Assembly: GCA_947493255.1 (NCBI GenBank)
Contig: CANLQK010000001.1
Location: 1 to 64,000 of the forward strand
Direction: 5' to 3'
Source of the DNA: an uncultured Paracoccaceae bacterium
Lineage (GTDB): Bacteria; Pseudomonadota; Alphaproteobacteria; Rhodobacterales; Rhodobacteraceae
Length of the DNA stretch: 64,000 nucleotides
Part shown: in pieces, positions 1 through 8,607 of the stretch
How positions within the stretch are numbered: position 1 is the first letter of the stretch
Layout: every line of letters begins with the position of its first letter
The notes under the pieces: generated by a model
What the model was told of the DNA's origin: nothing
The model's input: the letters and a program-made list of their open reading frames with translations, nothing else
Database searches by the model: none
Made by a program: the position numbers and the translations under genes

Positions 1-81
1 TCATGGTCGTCATGGTCGTCATGGTCGTCATGGTCGTCATGGTCGTCATGGTCGTCATGGTCGTCATGGTCGTCATGGTCG
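1..81. repeat. 9-bp perfect tandem repeat inside znuA encoding (His-Asp-Asp)n
   Basis: The unit tcatggtcg is repeated nine times without a mismatch from base 1 and probably continues left of the window. Degenerate copies follow to about base 110. In the znuA frame each 9-bp unit encodes His-Asp-Asp, so copy-number change keeps the frame and only lengthens or shortens the metal-binding loop. The perfect identity suggests recent expansion or slippage. Confidence 0.95.
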
Positions 82-494
82 TCATGATCATCGTGGTCGT
101 CGTGCCCATGGGCATGATCATGGCCACCAAAGACAGCTGCGGAACGTGCTTCGAGAGGGTCCCAGCCTTCGGAGTCCAGCAATACGAGCTGAGGGGCCTC
201 AGGTGCGAGGTTCGTCAGGGATTCTTCGAGCCATGGCGTGAGCGCTGGGCCAGTCCAGATGATCAGGTCGGCGTCTTGTACTGCGTTTGCTTGATCAAAG
301 CCAAACTGGAAGTCATGGGGTGATGCCCCGCCTTCGACCAAGATGGCCGGTTCTCCAACACCTGCCATAACCTGAGAAACAAGGCTGTGGATTGGCGCGA
401 TATCCGTCACGACCTTTGGTGCGTCGGCAAGGGTGGCTTGGGCGAAGGTAAATGCGGGCAGGGCGGCCAAGGTGGCACGGAGCGTCAATCGCAT
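1..494 (-). CDS. znuA: Zinc ABC transporter periplasmic binding protein ZnuA (5' part, cut by window edge)
   Basis: Periplasmic zinc-binding component of the ZnuABC importer. The minus-strand frame opens with ATG at 494 and stays open to base 1, giving about 164 residues without the C-terminal half. A signal peptide occupies roughly residues 1-23 and ends near ATLADAP. TDIAPIHSLV follows, then the metal-ligand motif SPHDF with His60. From about residue 125 the protein enters a histidine/aspartate-rich loop (GGHDHAHGHDD, then repeated HDD) that continues past the edge. Such loops are typical of zinc-specific A-1 cluster proteins. It is divergent from zur-znuCB, and a Zur-type palindrome lies between them. 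The family is clear; only the missing half is unseen. Confidence 0.93.
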   Translation of the reverse strand, partial: MRLTLRATLAALPAFTFAQATLADAPKVVTDIAPIHSLVSQVMAGVGEPAILVEGGASPHDFQFGFDQANAVQDADLIIWTGPALTPWLEESLTNLAPEAPQLVLLDSEGWDPLEARSAAVFGGHDHAHGHDDHDDHDDHDDHDDHDDHDDHDDHDDHDDHDDH

Positions 495-546
495 GAGTTG
501 TCCTTTGGGATGGGTTGTGTTGCGTTTCGGCGTGGGGTATAAAAGA

Positions 547-560
547 TATGTTATAACATA
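547..560. promoter_or_regulatory. Predicted Zur box (perfect 14-bp palindrome)
   Basis: TATGTTATAACATA is its own reverse complement and lies in the 86-bp divergent region between znuA (start 494) and zur (start 581). It matches the ATGTTATA/TATAACAT core of Gram-negative Zur operators. One site could control both directions, including zur itself. This is inferred from the motif and its position. Confidence 0.8.
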
Positions 561-580
561 ACAAGTAGTGAAGGGCAGAA

Positions 581-1060
581 ATGTCGTCATCTCCGTCAAA
601 CGGGTCAGAATTTGAACGCCACGACCATGATGCATGCATTCGCACGGCGTTGAGCGCTGCGGATGCAGCTTGCAAAGCGCGGTCTTTGCGGCTGACGCCG
701 GTCCGCCGCCGGACGTTGGAAATTTTGTTGGAGGCCCATGAAGCGCTTGGGGCATATGATGTTTTGGCGCGTCTGGATGCCGAAGGGTTCGGGGCTAAGC
801 CGCCTGTCGCGTATCGCGCTTTGTCATTCCTTGTAGACGCTGGGCTTGCCCACCGGATTGAGAGACTGAATGCGTTTGTGGCCTGCGCCCATCCGGGAGC
901 GGATCATGATCCAGCGTTTTTGATTTGCAACAGTTGCGGTACCGTCGCCGAGGGCGAAGCGCAGAACGCGCTTGCCCCATCTGCCGCCGCTGTGGGGTTT
1001 GAAATTGACCGCACCGTGGTTGAGGCCACTGGTATCTGCCCGTCCTGCAAGGATGCATAA
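581..1060 (+). CDS. zur: Zinc uptake regulator Zur (Fur family)
   Basis: A 159-residue Fur-superfamily repressor that uses Zn(II) as corepressor. The N-terminal winged helix spans about residues 35-100, with recognition helix near PPVAYRALSFLVDAGL (74-89). The C-terminal dimerisation domain carries two CxxC pairs (C116/C119 in CNSCG and C153/C156 in CPSC) expected for the structural zinc. Its place next to znuABC and behind a palindrome argues for Zur rather than Fur, Mur or Irr. The short N-terminal extension contains HDHD. It is followed one base later by znuC, so zur-znuC-znuB is probably one autoregulated transcript. Confidence 0.92.
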   Translation: MSSSPSNGSEFERHDHDACIRTALSAADAACKARSLRLTPVRRRTLEILLEAHEALGAYDVLARLDAEGFGAKPPVAYRALSFLVDAGLAHRIERLNAFVACAHPGADHDPAFLICNSCGTVAEGEAQNALAPSAAAVGFEIDRTVVEATGICPSCKDA

Positions 1061-1061
1061 A

Positions 1062-1832
1062 ATGGCGTTGATTTCCGCAGAGAATGTTGAAGTTCGCCAT
1101 GGGGCGACGCGCGCCGTTTTTGGTGTGTCACTGGCGATCGAACCCAAAGAGATTGTTACGATTGTCGGGCCGAATGGGTCGGGTAAATCTACGTTATTGC
1201 GGGCATTGATTGGGGCGGTCGCACCGCATTCCGGAACCATCACACGTGCCCCGAAATTACGCGTTGGGTATGTGCCGCAAAAATTGCAGATTGATCCGAC
1301 CTTACCGCTGACAGTGCGCCGGTTTCTGAATTTACCCAAACGTGTGCCGGCTGCGGTTGCGCGGGCTGCGCTGAAGCGGACGGGTGTGGACGCATTGGAA
1401 AGTCGCCAATTGTCGGCGCTTTCGGGCGGTCAGTTACAACGGGTTTTGTTAGCGCGTGCGATTTTGAATGACCCGCAACTATTGGTGTTGGACGAAGCCA
1501 CACAAGGTTTAGACCAACCGGCGTCTGCCGACTTTTACCGCCTGATCGAAACGTTGCGCGACGATTTGGGCTGCGGCGTTTTGATGGTGAGCCATGAGTT
1601 GCATGTCGTGATGTCTGCGACAGACCGTGTGATTTGCCTGAACGGCCACATCTGTTGTGAAGGGTCCCCCGAGGTGGTGACCGCAGCGCCTGCGTATCGT
1701 GAATTGTTCGGAACGGGGACGGGCGGCGCGTTGGCGTTGTATCGCCATACCCATGATCACGACCACGGCGACTGCGATAACCCCAATCACACCCATGACC
1801 ATTCCCACGACCATAAAGAGCCTGCTGCATAA
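1062..1832 (+). CDS. znuC: Zinc ABC transporter ATP-binding protein ZnuC
   Basis: A 256-residue cytoplasmic ATPase of the zinc importer. Visible motifs are Walker A GPNGSGKS (36-43), Q-loop VPQK (71-74), signature LSGGQ (120-124) and Walker B LLVLDEAT (140-147), followed by an H-loop in MVSHELH. The C-terminus is histidine-rich (HTHDHDHGD and later HTHDHSHDH), a common zinc-binding tail in ZnuC. ATG at 1062 is chosen because AAGGA lies 8 bases upstream and the protein then begins MALISAENV like its relatives; the frame is open further upstream inside zur. Its stop overlaps the znuB start as TAATG. Confidence 0.93.
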   Translation: MALISAENVEVRHGATRAVFGVSLAIEPKEIVTIVGPNGSGKSTLLRALIGAVAPHSGTITRAPKLRVGYVPQKLQIDPTLPLTVRRFLNLPKRVPAAVARAALKRTGVDALESRQLSALSGGQLQRVLLARAILNDPQLLVLDEATQGLDQPASADFYRLIETLRDDLGCGVLMVSHELHVVMSATDRVICLNGHICCEGSPEVVTAAPAYRELFGTGTGGALALYRHTHDHDHGDCDNPNHTHDHSHDHKEPAA

Positions 1833-2626
1833 TGACCTTACTTGACGATTTCATGGTCCGCGCCCTTTTGGCGGGGGTCGGGACGGCGATGGCCTGCGGC
1901 GCATTGGGGTGTTTTGTTGTGTGGCGCCGCATGGCGTATTTTGGAGATGCAACAGCCCATGCAGCGATTTTGGGTGTCGCGTTGGCATTGATGTTTTCTG
2001 TGTCTGTCCCGATCGGGGTTTTGGTTGTGGCCTTGGCCATGGGGCTGCTGATTGGGTCATTGTCTGGCAAGACGATTACGCCAGACAGCCTGCTTGGGGT
2101 TCTGTCGCATTCTGCGCTGGCTTTGGGTCTTGTCGCGGTTTCGCTGATGCCGTCGGCGCGGATTGATCTTGATGCCTACTTGTTCGGGGACATTTTGGTT
2201 GTAACGCGCATGGACCTTGTTGTGATCTGGGGTGGGGCGGCCGTTGTTTGTGCTGTTCTGGCTTGGAAGTGGCAGGCGTTGTTGTCCGAGATTTTGTCGA
2301 ACGATTTGGCGCATGCGGCGGGGTTGTCACCGCGCGTGGACCGGTTGGTTTTAACCTTGTTGATTGCGGCAGTCGTTGCGGTTTCAATTAAGGTGGTTGG
2401 CGCGTTGTTGATTACGGCGATGTTGGTCATTCCTGCTGCGGCGGCGCGTTTGATTTCGCGCGGCCCAGAGGCCATGGCGGCCTATGCCACGGGCATTGGC
2501 GCTGTTGCCGCCATTGCGGGGTTGCACGGCGCACGTGCGTTCGGCACGCCTGCCGGGCCGTCGATCATCTGTGCGGCTGCGGGGTTGTTTTTGATCGCGA
2601 GCGTTATTGGCCGTTTGCGCGGCTAG
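1832..2626 (+). CDS. znuB: Zinc ABC transporter permease ZnuB
   Basis: A 264-residue ABC-3 family integral membrane permease with about eight hydrophobic helices. Family landmarks include the conserved [14 protein letters not shown] stretch near residue 37 and the [20 protein letters not shown] region near residue 190. It begins at the TAATG overlap with znuC, implying translational coupling, and ends 4 bases inside the convergent dtd gene. With ZnuA and ZnuC it forms the complete importer. Confidence 0.93.
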   Translation: MTLLDDFMVRALLAGVGTAMACGALGCFVVWRRMAYFGDATAHAAILGVALALMFSVSVPIGVLVVALAMGLLIGSLSGKTITPDSLLGVLSHSALALGLVAVSLMPSARIDLDAYLFGDILVVTRMDLVVIWGGAAVVCAVLAWKWQALLSEILSNDLAHAAGLSPRVDRLVLTLLIAAVVAVSIKVVGALLITAMLVIPAAAARLISRGPEAMAAYATGIGAVAAIAGLHGARAFGTPAGPSIICAAAGLFLIASVIGRLRG

Positions 2627-3063
2627 GCGTCTGTGTCCATCCAAATGGTGACAGGGCCGTCGTTGACCAAGCTGACCGCCATATCAGCGCCAAATTGACC
2701 GGTTTGAACGGGAACCAAGGCCCCCAATTCAGCCGCAAATTTTTCGTACAAACGTTCGCCGACGTCTGGGCGGGCAGCGGCCGAAAAGCCGGGGCGGTTG
2801 CCACTACGGGTGTCCGCGGCCAATGTGAATTGGCTGATCACCAAAGCAGACCCGCCGATGTCGTTGATGGACCGGTTCATCCGGCCGTCTTCGTCTTTGA
2901 AGATCCGTAATTTAGAGACCTTCGCCGCCAGTTTTGCAGGCAGGTCGTCGGTGTCGCCGTCCATTGCGCAGACCAAGACCAACAGCCCTGCATCACAGGA
3001 CCCGATGAGGGCCCCGTCCACATGTACCTGTGCCTGTTTGACCCGTTGGATCAGCGCGCGCAT
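2623..3063 (-). CDS. dtd: D-aminoacyl-tRNA deacylase
   Basis: A 146-residue protein that hydrolyses D-amino acids (and glycine misacylated on tRNA-Ala) from tRNA. The two family motifs are present: SQFTL (77-81) and NDGPVT (134-139), which form the cross-subunit active site. Length is standard. Its ATG abuts the TAA of the upstream sugar kinase with no intervening base, so it is probably translated from the same message. The 3' end overlaps znuB by 4 bases tail to tail. Confidence 0.95.
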   Translation of the reverse strand: MRALIQRVKQAQVHVDGALIGSCDAGLLVLVCAMDGDTDDLPAKLAAKVSKLRIFKDEDGRMNRSINDIGGSALVISQFTLAADTRSGNRPGFSAAARPDVGERLYEKFAAELGALVPVQTGQFGADMAVSLVNDGPVTIWMDTDA

Positions 3064-3981
3064 TTAGTCCAGCCCGAGCTCGGCTGCGGTGGGTGGGTTT
3101 GCACCGGCGCGTGATACTGTCACCGCGGCCGCCCGCGCACCCAATGAAAGGGCATCGCGGATTTCATCAGCCGTTAGGGCGGCAATGCGTGGTTTTGTCA
3201 AACAACCGGCCCGTTCCAGCCCTGCCAGAACACCGGCGTTGAATGTGTCGCCAGCGCCAACGGTGTCGACGACTTCGGCGCGCTGTGCAGCCACGAAAAC
3301 TTCTTCGTTGGCGGTGTAGCCCGTTACGCCTTTGGACCCTTCGGTGATGCACACAAGTTTGGCGCCCTTTTCGACCAAGCCACGGGCCAGATCGGCGAGG
3401 CTGCCTTCGCCTTCGAACCAATGCAGGTCTTCGTCGCTGAGTTTGATAATGTCGGCGGCGGCCATCATCCGTTCGATCCGTGCACGGTAGGTGACGACGT
3501 CTGTGATGAAGGAGGGGCGGATGTTGGGGTCGATCATGGTGACGCGAGACGGGGCTTCGCGCAGCATCAAGGATTCGTAGGCTGCGCCGCAACCGTCACC
3601 CACCAAAGAAATACCACCAAAGAAAAGGGCTTCGGCCTCGACTGCTGGCATCGTGGTGACTGTGCGCATCGCGGAGTTTTCGTCATAGAACGCATAGGTG
3701 GCTTGGCCGTCTACGAGTTTCACGAAGGCGACGGTACAAGGCGCCATCATGGACGGGGAGGGGCTGTGATCGACGCCGGAGGCAGTTAGCGCATCGCGCA
3801 ACATATCGCCCAGAAAGTCCGATGACATACCGCACAGGAACTGGGTTTTGATGCCTAAACGACCCAACCCGATTGAGGTATTAAAGACCGCGCCGCCCGG
3901 GTAGGGCGCAAAGGCCGGTTCGCCGTCGACGGTTTCGCGCGGCAACATATCAATCAGGGCTTCCCCACAGGCCAGAATCAT
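3064..3981 (-). CDS. PfkB-family carbohydrate kinase (fructokinase-like)
   Basis: A 305-residue ribokinase-fold sugar kinase. The N-terminus (MILACGEALIDMLP) and the YPGGAVFN motif match PfkB signature 1; signature 2 appears as DTVGAGDTFNAG with the catalytic Asp at about 245. The overall pattern is closest to fructokinases, but the substrate cannot be read from sequence alone. ATG at 3981 is preferred because GGAGGA sits just upstream; the frame also opens at a TTG at 3996, which would place that ribosome site inside the gene. It is followed directly by dtd and preceded by the zinc-ribbon gene 34 bases away. Confidence 0.88.
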   Translation of the reverse strand: MILACGEALIDMLPRETVDGEPAFAPYPGGAVFNTSIGLGRLGIKTQFLCGMSSDFLGDMLRDALTASGVDHSPSPSMMAPCTVAFVKLVDGQATYAFYDENSAMRTVTTMPAVEAEALFFGGISLVGDGCGAAYESLMLREAPSRVTMIDPNIRPSFITDVVTYRARIERMMAAADIIKLSDEDLHWFEGEGSLADLARGLVEKGAKLVCITEGSKGVTGYTANEEVFVAAQRAEVVDTVGAGDTFNAGVLAGLERAGCLTKPRIAALTADEIRDALSLGARAAAVTVSRAGANPPTAAELGLD

Positions 3982-4015
3982 ATCGGTCTCCTCCAAACTT
4001 TACGCGCGTTAAGTA

Positions 4016-5125
4016 TCACTGTGTTTGCGCTAACACAAACCCTACTGCCGCGGCAAGAATTAAGCCAATGATTACAGCAATCGCGATTTTGATCGCGGAA
4101 TAGGGGCGTTCGCCCTGAACGCGCCCAGTCCGGCCGTTTACGACAAAGCGATAGGTACGCCCACGATATTTATAGGCGGCCATCCAAACAGGCAGCAAAA
4201 CGTGTTTGAACGTCAGTGTGCCGATCTGGGTTTCAACCGAATTGACCCGCTGTTCATCGCCGCCAATGTCGAACTTGGCGTCACGATGAATGACACGGTC
4301 CATATAGGCGCGCGCTTCGACGAAGGCGTCTTCAAGTTCGATCTGGTAGCCTTCGGCGCGAAACCCAGCGAGGTATTCCGGCTGGTAGGGTTCCATTTCT
4401 GACAGGTCCCAAGGTTCCAATGCGTCGGTGTATTTCTTGGGCAGGGATTTTGAGCCGAGCACAAGAACATCATCAAAGAACCGCGCGACACGGCCTGACA
4501 CGGCGCGCCAGCGGGTTTTGCGAACGCGCACTTGTTCGCGTTTTCCATCGCGCACGACGGTTTTGGTTTCGTAGTAGTGGGTTCCGCGGGCACCGGAATA
4601 GTTGCTTTTGGTGTCTGCATCGAAGGTCCAATAGGGGACATAGATGCCAGACATGCTGCGCCCTTTGCGGGCGTATTCTTTTAACCCATTGGGCGCGAAC
4701 CAGAGCCCGCCGAGCCATTCGGTCATCTTGCCGCGCGCTGTACGTTCGTCAAAGGCGAAGGGCAGAAGACCCTTGGGTTTGATATGGCGATGGGTGCCTG
4801 TGTCCGTCACAACGGGCGTTGCGCAAAACGGGCATTCGGCCGAATGAACCGTTTGGTCGAACGCGGTTTGTGCGCCGCAGTTTGGGCAGCTTACGACACG
4901 CGTTTCTTCGATTTCGGCTGCCGGCATATCGCCAGAAACCGCAGACCGAAAATCGAGCTCTTTGAGGGAACCACCGCCCCAAGGGCCGGCGCTGATTTCT
5001 TGTGAATTACCGCAATGGTCACAGGTCAGATTATCCGCCTCTGGATCATAGCGGAAATCGGACCCGCAATTGTCGCAGGGAAAACGGTGTTCATCGCTGG
5101 GCGCGGGGGCGTCAAAACTATCCAT
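4016..5125 (-). CDS. Zinc-ribbon protein with C-terminal membrane anchor
   Basis: A 369-residue protein of unknown function. Two CxxC-CxxC zinc ribbons are visible: C17/C20 with C35/C38 (CDNCG, CDHCG) and C80/C83 with C98/C101 (CPNCG, CPFC), resembling TFIIB-type ribbons. A middle basic/aromatic domain contains IYVPYWTFDAD. A single transmembrane helix near residues 344-366 (AIAVIIGLILAAAVGFVLA) precedes a very short tail, so the ribbons should face the cytoplasm if it is tail-anchored. It lies downstream of the SPFH-GYF gene, and such ribbon proteins are commonly encoded beside SPFH proteins. ATG at 5125 is used; no strong ribosome site is seen, and a hairpin lies 15 bases upstream. Function not assigned. 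Confidence 0.8.
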   Translation of the reverse strand: MDSFDAPAPSDEHRFPCDNCGSDFRYDPEADNLTCDHCGNSQEISAGPWGGGSLKELDFRSAVSGDMPAAEIEETRVVSCPNCGAQTAFDQTVHSAECPFCATPVVTDTGTHRHIKPKGLLPFAFDERTARGKMTEWLGGLWFAPNGLKEYARKGRSMSGIYVPYWTFDADTKSNYSGARGTHYYETKTVVRDGKREQVRVRKTRWRAVSGRVARFFDDVLVLGSKSLPKKYTDALEPWDLSEMEPYQPEYLAGFRAEGYQIELEDAFVEARAYMDRVIHRDAKFDIGGDEQRVNSVETQIGTLTFKHVLLPVWMAAYKYRGRTYRFVVNGRTGRVQGERPYSAIKIAIAVIIGLILAAAVGFVLAQTQ

Positions 5126-5139
5126 GGCACACAATTAGC

Positions 5140-5165
5140 GGTGTTGGCGCAGGAACGCCAACACC
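5140..5165 (-). terminator. 10-bp perfect hairpin between the SPFH and zinc-ribbon genes
   Basis: GGTGTTGGCG and CGCCAACACC are perfect complements around a 6-base loop. On the minus strand it follows the SPFH gene by 13 bases but is not followed by a T run, so it may be an attenuator, processing site or mRNA-stabilising hairpin rather than a full terminator. On the plus strand a T-rich stretch follows, but no plus-strand gene ends there. Confidence 0.6.
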
Positions 5166-5178
5166 ATCCTTACCCTTT

Positions 5179-6294
5179 TTAGGCGCCTGGAGGGGGCGGT
5201 GGCATGACAGTGAACAGTTGCGCCAATTCGGCGACCTCGTCTGCTGTTTTCCAACCGTCCTGACCTTGAGTCCAGACGTGCGTTTCGCGGGTTAGGCTGC
5301 CGTCGGCGGCCATTTGCCCCATGGTTGCTTTGGAAAACGGGCCTTTGGTTTTCCCGCCTTCCGCGACGTGCCAAACATGTTCAACTGGTGGCGGGGGCGG
5401 AGCAGCGGGTGCTGCCGCTACTGGGGCTTGCTGCGCCCCAGCCTGTGCCCATGGATTGGCCATTTGTTGCGCCATCGCCATGCCCATGCCTGCGCCCATA
5501 CCAGCGCCCATCGCGCCAGAGGCTTCGCCGCCTTTGCGCAGGGCTTCGGCTGCTGCGTATTTCATGTGCGCGTCCAGGTCGCCGGTTAGGCCACGGGACG
5601 TACGTGTATCAAGAGCGGCTTCAACAGCAGGTGGTAGGCTGATGTTTTCAATATAGAATTCGGGGATCGTGATGCCGTATTGCGCGACGGTTTCGGCGAT
5701 TGCGCCTGCGATCAGCTTGCCGAGGTCACGGGTGTTGGCCGCCATATCGAGCACAGGAATACCAGAGGCGGCGATCACGCGGCTGAATTCTTGGACGATG
5801 ATGTTGCGGACCTGAAAGCTGATTTCGTCCATGGTGAATTCACCATCGGTGCCCACGATTTCTGTCAGGAATTTCGCCGGATCCGTTACTTTGACCGTAT
5901 AGGTGCCGAATGCGCGAATGCGTGTTGGGCCGAATTCTGGGTCGCGCAACATGATCGGGTTTTTGGTGCCCCATTTCAGGTCAGTGAACCGTGTTGTGTT
6001 GACGTAATAGATTTCGGATTTGAACGGGCTTTTGAACCCGTGATCCCAGTGGTTCAACGTGGTCATGATGGGCATGTTGTTGGTTTCCAACATGTACAGA
6101 CCGGGTGTGAACACATCCGCCAGCTGGCCTTCGTGAACGAACACGGCAGCTTGGCCTTCGCGAACAGTCAGTTTTGCGCCGTATTTAATTTCGTGGTCTT
6201 CGCGTTCAAAACGCCAAACCATTGTGTCGCGCGTGTCGTCTGTCCAATGGATGACGTCGATAAATTCGCCGGTTAGAAAATCCAAGATGCCCAT
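5179..6294 (-). CDS. SPFH-domain protein with C-terminal GYF_2 domain
   Basis: A 371-residue protein. Residues about 1-230 form an SPFH/Band-7-like domain of the type often labelled virion core protein homologue (GILDFLTGEFIDVI at the start, LTVREGQAAVFV, FTPGLYMLET). A Gly/Ala/Met-rich low-complexity stretch follows (about 255-285), then a proline-rich linker, and a GYF_2-like domain from about 300 (HVWHVAEGGKTKGPFS and WTQGQDGWKTADEV). SPFH proteins usually assemble into membrane-associated rings; GYF domains bind proline-rich peptides. GAAGGAGACCC upstream is a strong ribosome site. It sits between the TelA/XpaC genes and the zinc-ribbon gene. Its exact role is unknown. Confidence 0.87.
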   Translation of the reverse strand: MGILDFLTGEFIDVIHWTDDTRDTMVWRFEREDHEIKYGAKLTVREGQAAVFVHEGQLADVFTPGLYMLETNNMPIMTTLNHWDHGFKSPFKSEIYYVNTTRFTDLKWGTKNPIMLRDPEFGPTRIRAFGTYTVKVTDPAKFLTEIVGTDGEFTMDEISFQVRNIIVQEFSRVIAASGIPVLDMAANTRDLGKLIAGAIAETVAQYGITIPEFYIENISLPPAVEAALDTRTSRGLTGDLDAHMKYAAAEALRKGGEASGAMGAGMGAGMGMAMAQQMANPWAQAGAQQAPVAAAPAAPPPPPVEHVWHVAEGGKTKGPFSKATMGQMAADGSLTRETHVWTQGQDGWKTADEVAELAQLFTVMPPPPPGA

Positions 6295-6395
6295 GGTGGG
6301 TCTCCTTCAGTCAGTATTCAGTTGTCTTTGGTTGGCCGGATGTGTGGCAAACCCTGCAGCGTTTGATGTGCCGCGATTAAGGGGGGTGGGCAGCG

Positions 6396-7382
6396 TCATG
6401 AGGGGCCGCGGTCCAGAAGTTCGGTGGCAATGCGGCGTGCGATTGGAGCAGCTTGCGCAGCGGCCATGCTGGTTGTGAACCGGTCATCATATAGCATTTT
6501 CAGCAGCAATTCGTCGTGGGTTGTCAAAAGGCCAAATTCTTCGTCGTCATTGAAGATGGATGGGCGTGCCTGCGGACTGTCGTTTGCCAAACCAAGGCCT
6601 TGCGCGATTTCTTCGTGAATACAGGCAAGGCGCGTCAAGTCGGGGTGTTCGCCGCGGATTAAAGCGATGGACTTACTATATGCGCTGCTGTTCCCACGAC
6701 TTAAGCCCAGAACGACGCAAAGCGTATCGCGGGGCAAATTCATTAGGGCCCGGAGACTAGCATCATCAATGCTGGGGGCGATCTGACGCAAACGCTCCTC
6801 ATACCCAAGGCGATCGTCTTCGTTTAGCATCAAGATATAGAAATTCGGATCCTCATCGCTGAGCGACATGGGGTGGCCGGAAACGCGGTTTAGCCGAGAT
6901 ATATAATCTTGAATGTTCTGACTGTCTTTTTCGCGTTGTTCGTCCGGTATAGTGGCCCCGTATTCCACCGCGAAACGCACAGGCTGTTCCCATCTTCGCA
7001 ACGTGCTGATGGTTGACGTTGGTAAGATTTCACCAGCTTCGGTCACAGTGTTTTCGTTAAACAATGCGATGCGCACGAAATTACGCGCCAGAATGGTGTC
7101 GGTGAAAGTTGTGTCGGGGCCGCCGCCATCGGTGCGCAACAAACCACGGGCGACGAGATCATTTTCGACCCGTTGATAATGGGTCGATAGCGCAAGGCTT
7201 TCGTCTGATCGTTGAACCGGTGGCGTGGGCGTTGGTACGGGTTCGGGCTGAACTATGGTGTCCGGCCGCACGGGTGGAACCGGTGAAGGGGTGACCGGCG
7301 TAAATACATCACAGGCGGCAAGCGAGAGCAGGGCCGAGAGCCCCGCTGCCGTTTTCCATGTGCCGCCTGTGACTTTGATCAA
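6396..7382 (-). CDS. DUF2927-type lipoprotein
   Basis: A 328-residue predicted lipoprotein. The start is taken as TTG at 7382, one base after the telA stop, because it gives a good signal peptide (MIKVTGGTWKTAAGLSALLS) ending in lipobox LAAC with Cys24, and no in-frame ATG lies near. A Pro/Thr-rich linker follows (TPSPVPPVRPD). The C-terminal half matches DUF2927 by eye, including CIHEEIAQGLGL, whose HExxx-Q arrangement resembles a metal-binding helix, and a late ELLLKMLYD. Enzymatic activity is possible but unproven. Gene order suggests translational coupling to telA. Confidence 0.8.
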   Translation of the reverse strand: MIKVTGGTWKTAAGLSALLSLAACDVFTPVTPSPVPPVRPDTIVQPEPVPTPTPPVQRSDESLALSTHYQRVENDLVARGLLRTDGGGPDTTFTDTILARNFVRIALFNENTVTEAGEILPTSTISTLRRWEQPVRFAVEYGATIPDEQREKDSQNIQDYISRLNRVSGHPMSLSDEDPNFYILMLNEDDRLGYEERLRQIAPSIDDASLRALMNLPRDTLCVVLGLSRGNSSAYSKSIALIRGEHPDLTRLACIHEEIAQGLGLANDSPQARPSIFNDDEEFGLLTTHDELLLKMLYDDRFTTSMAAAQAAPIARRIATELLDRGPS

Positions 7383-7383
7383 T

Positions 7384-8586
7384 TTATTCAGACCCGGTAG
7401 CAGAACCAATGTTGTGGCCAGAGGCTGTGCCACGTGCCTTGGCCGCAGCCAAGGTGGTTTTGAGTTCGGTTTCCATTGTCTGAAGTTCTTTTTCTGCTTC
7501 GGCGCGTTTGCGTTTGCCTTCGTCGGCAATCTGCAAGCTTTCTTCGATGGTGCCAATCAGGTCTGCGTTTGCCTGTTTGATCGCCTCGATGTCGAAGACA
7601 CCGCGTTCCATTTCGGTCCGGATCATTTTGTTTGCCTGACGCAGGTTTTCTGCATTGGCTGTCAGCAATTCGTTGGTCAGGTCGTTCGCGTCGCGCACGG
7701 CTGATGCCGCTTCGGCTGAACGCTGAATTGTCACGGCCTGTGCCAGCTGGGTTTCCCAAAGTGGCACGGTGTTGATCAGGGTCGAGTTGATTTTTGTGAC
7801 CAAGGATTTGTCGTTTTCCTGAACCAAACGGATGGACGGCAGGGACTGCATTGTCACCTGACGTGTCAGTTTAAGGTCGTGGACACGACGTTCCAGATCA
7901 TCGCGTGCAGCCCGCAGGTCGCGCAATTCTTGGGCTTTCATCACGCCGTCTGCTTCTGGTGCTGCGGCGACTTCGGCCTCTTTGGCAGGGATGTCTTTTG
8001 CATCCATGTCGGCCAGTTTGGCCTCACCTGCGGCAATGTAGAGGCCCAGTTCGTCATAGAAGCTGAGGGTTTTGTCGTACAAAACGTCTAGGCTCTCGAT
8101 GTCTTTAAGCAGGACATGTTCGTGCTTGAGCAGGTCATCGGTTACTTTGTCGATCTGGCCTTGTACGGTTTCGAACCGAGCGGCGAATTTGGCGGCTGGT
8201 GCTGCGCGGCCGAGAAGTTTTTCCCACCATGAGCGACCGCGGCGCATGTCGAGTTCGGACACGTTGAAACCGCGGATTGTTGTCACAATCTGGCGCAGGC
8301 TGTCACCGGCAGGGCCGACGTCTTTGTTGCGCACACCTTGCAGCATGGATTGCGAGATTTCTTGCAGTTCGGCTTGGGCGGAGGACCCGAAGGAGATGAT
8401 GGAATTGGTGTCTTCCATGTCCAGTTCGGCCATACGTTTGGTGATTTCCGCGCTGGTTGGCTTGTCGGCAGCTTCCAGTGGGACCAGTTCAGTGCCGGGT
8501 TCGGCCAAGACCACGGCTGTGATTTTTTCTACGTCTTTCAGGCTGGCCTGTGCGGCTTCCATGTTTTTTACAACAGTTTCTGACAT
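7384..8586 (-). CDS. telA: TelA-family toxic anion resistance protein
   Basis: A 400-residue soluble, strongly helical protein of the TelA/KlaA family linked to tellurite and other toxic-anion or cell-envelope stress resistance. Family-like stretches include ISFGSSAQAELQEISQSML, LGLYIAAGEAKL and SIRLVQENDKSLV, with long coiled-coil segments in the second half. AAGGAGCAAAAG precedes the ATG, 21 bases after the xpaC stop. The xpaC-telA order is the same as in many Firmicutes and proteobacteria, supporting both calls. The biochemical activity of the family is unknown. Confidence 0.9.
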   Translation of the reverse strand: MSETVVKNMEAAQASLKDVEKITAVVLAEPGTELVPLEAADKPTSAEITKRMAELDMEDTNSIISFGSSAQAELQEISQSMLQGVRNKDVGPAGDSLRQIVTTIRGFNVSELDMRRGRSWWEKLLGRAAPAAKFAARFETVQGQIDKVTDDLLKHEHVLLKDIESLDVLYDKTLSFYDELGLYIAAGEAKLADMDAKDIPAKEAEVAAAPEADGVMKAQELRDLRAARDDLERRVHDLKLTRQVTMQSLPSIRLVQENDKSLVTKINSTLINTVPLWETQLAQAVTIQRSAEAASAVRDANDLTNELLTANAENLRQANKMIRTEMERGVFDIEAIKQANADLIGTIEESLQIADEGKRKRAEAEKELQTMETELKTTLAAAKARGTASGHNIGSATGSE

Positions 8587-8607
8587 CTTTTGCTCCTTAT
8601 TGACCTG

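Noticed and set aside
1-110. CRISPR-like array at the left edge
   Set aside because: Units are 9 bp, perfectly tandem and without spacers; they encode HDD repeats of ZnuA in frame.
3-323. Plus-strand frame with repeated Met-Val-Val
   Set aside because: It is the antisense reading of the znuA repeat and lacks any domain.
5680-6276. 198-codon plus-strand frame
   Set aside because: Antisense shadow of the SPFH gene; no ribosome site or known motif.
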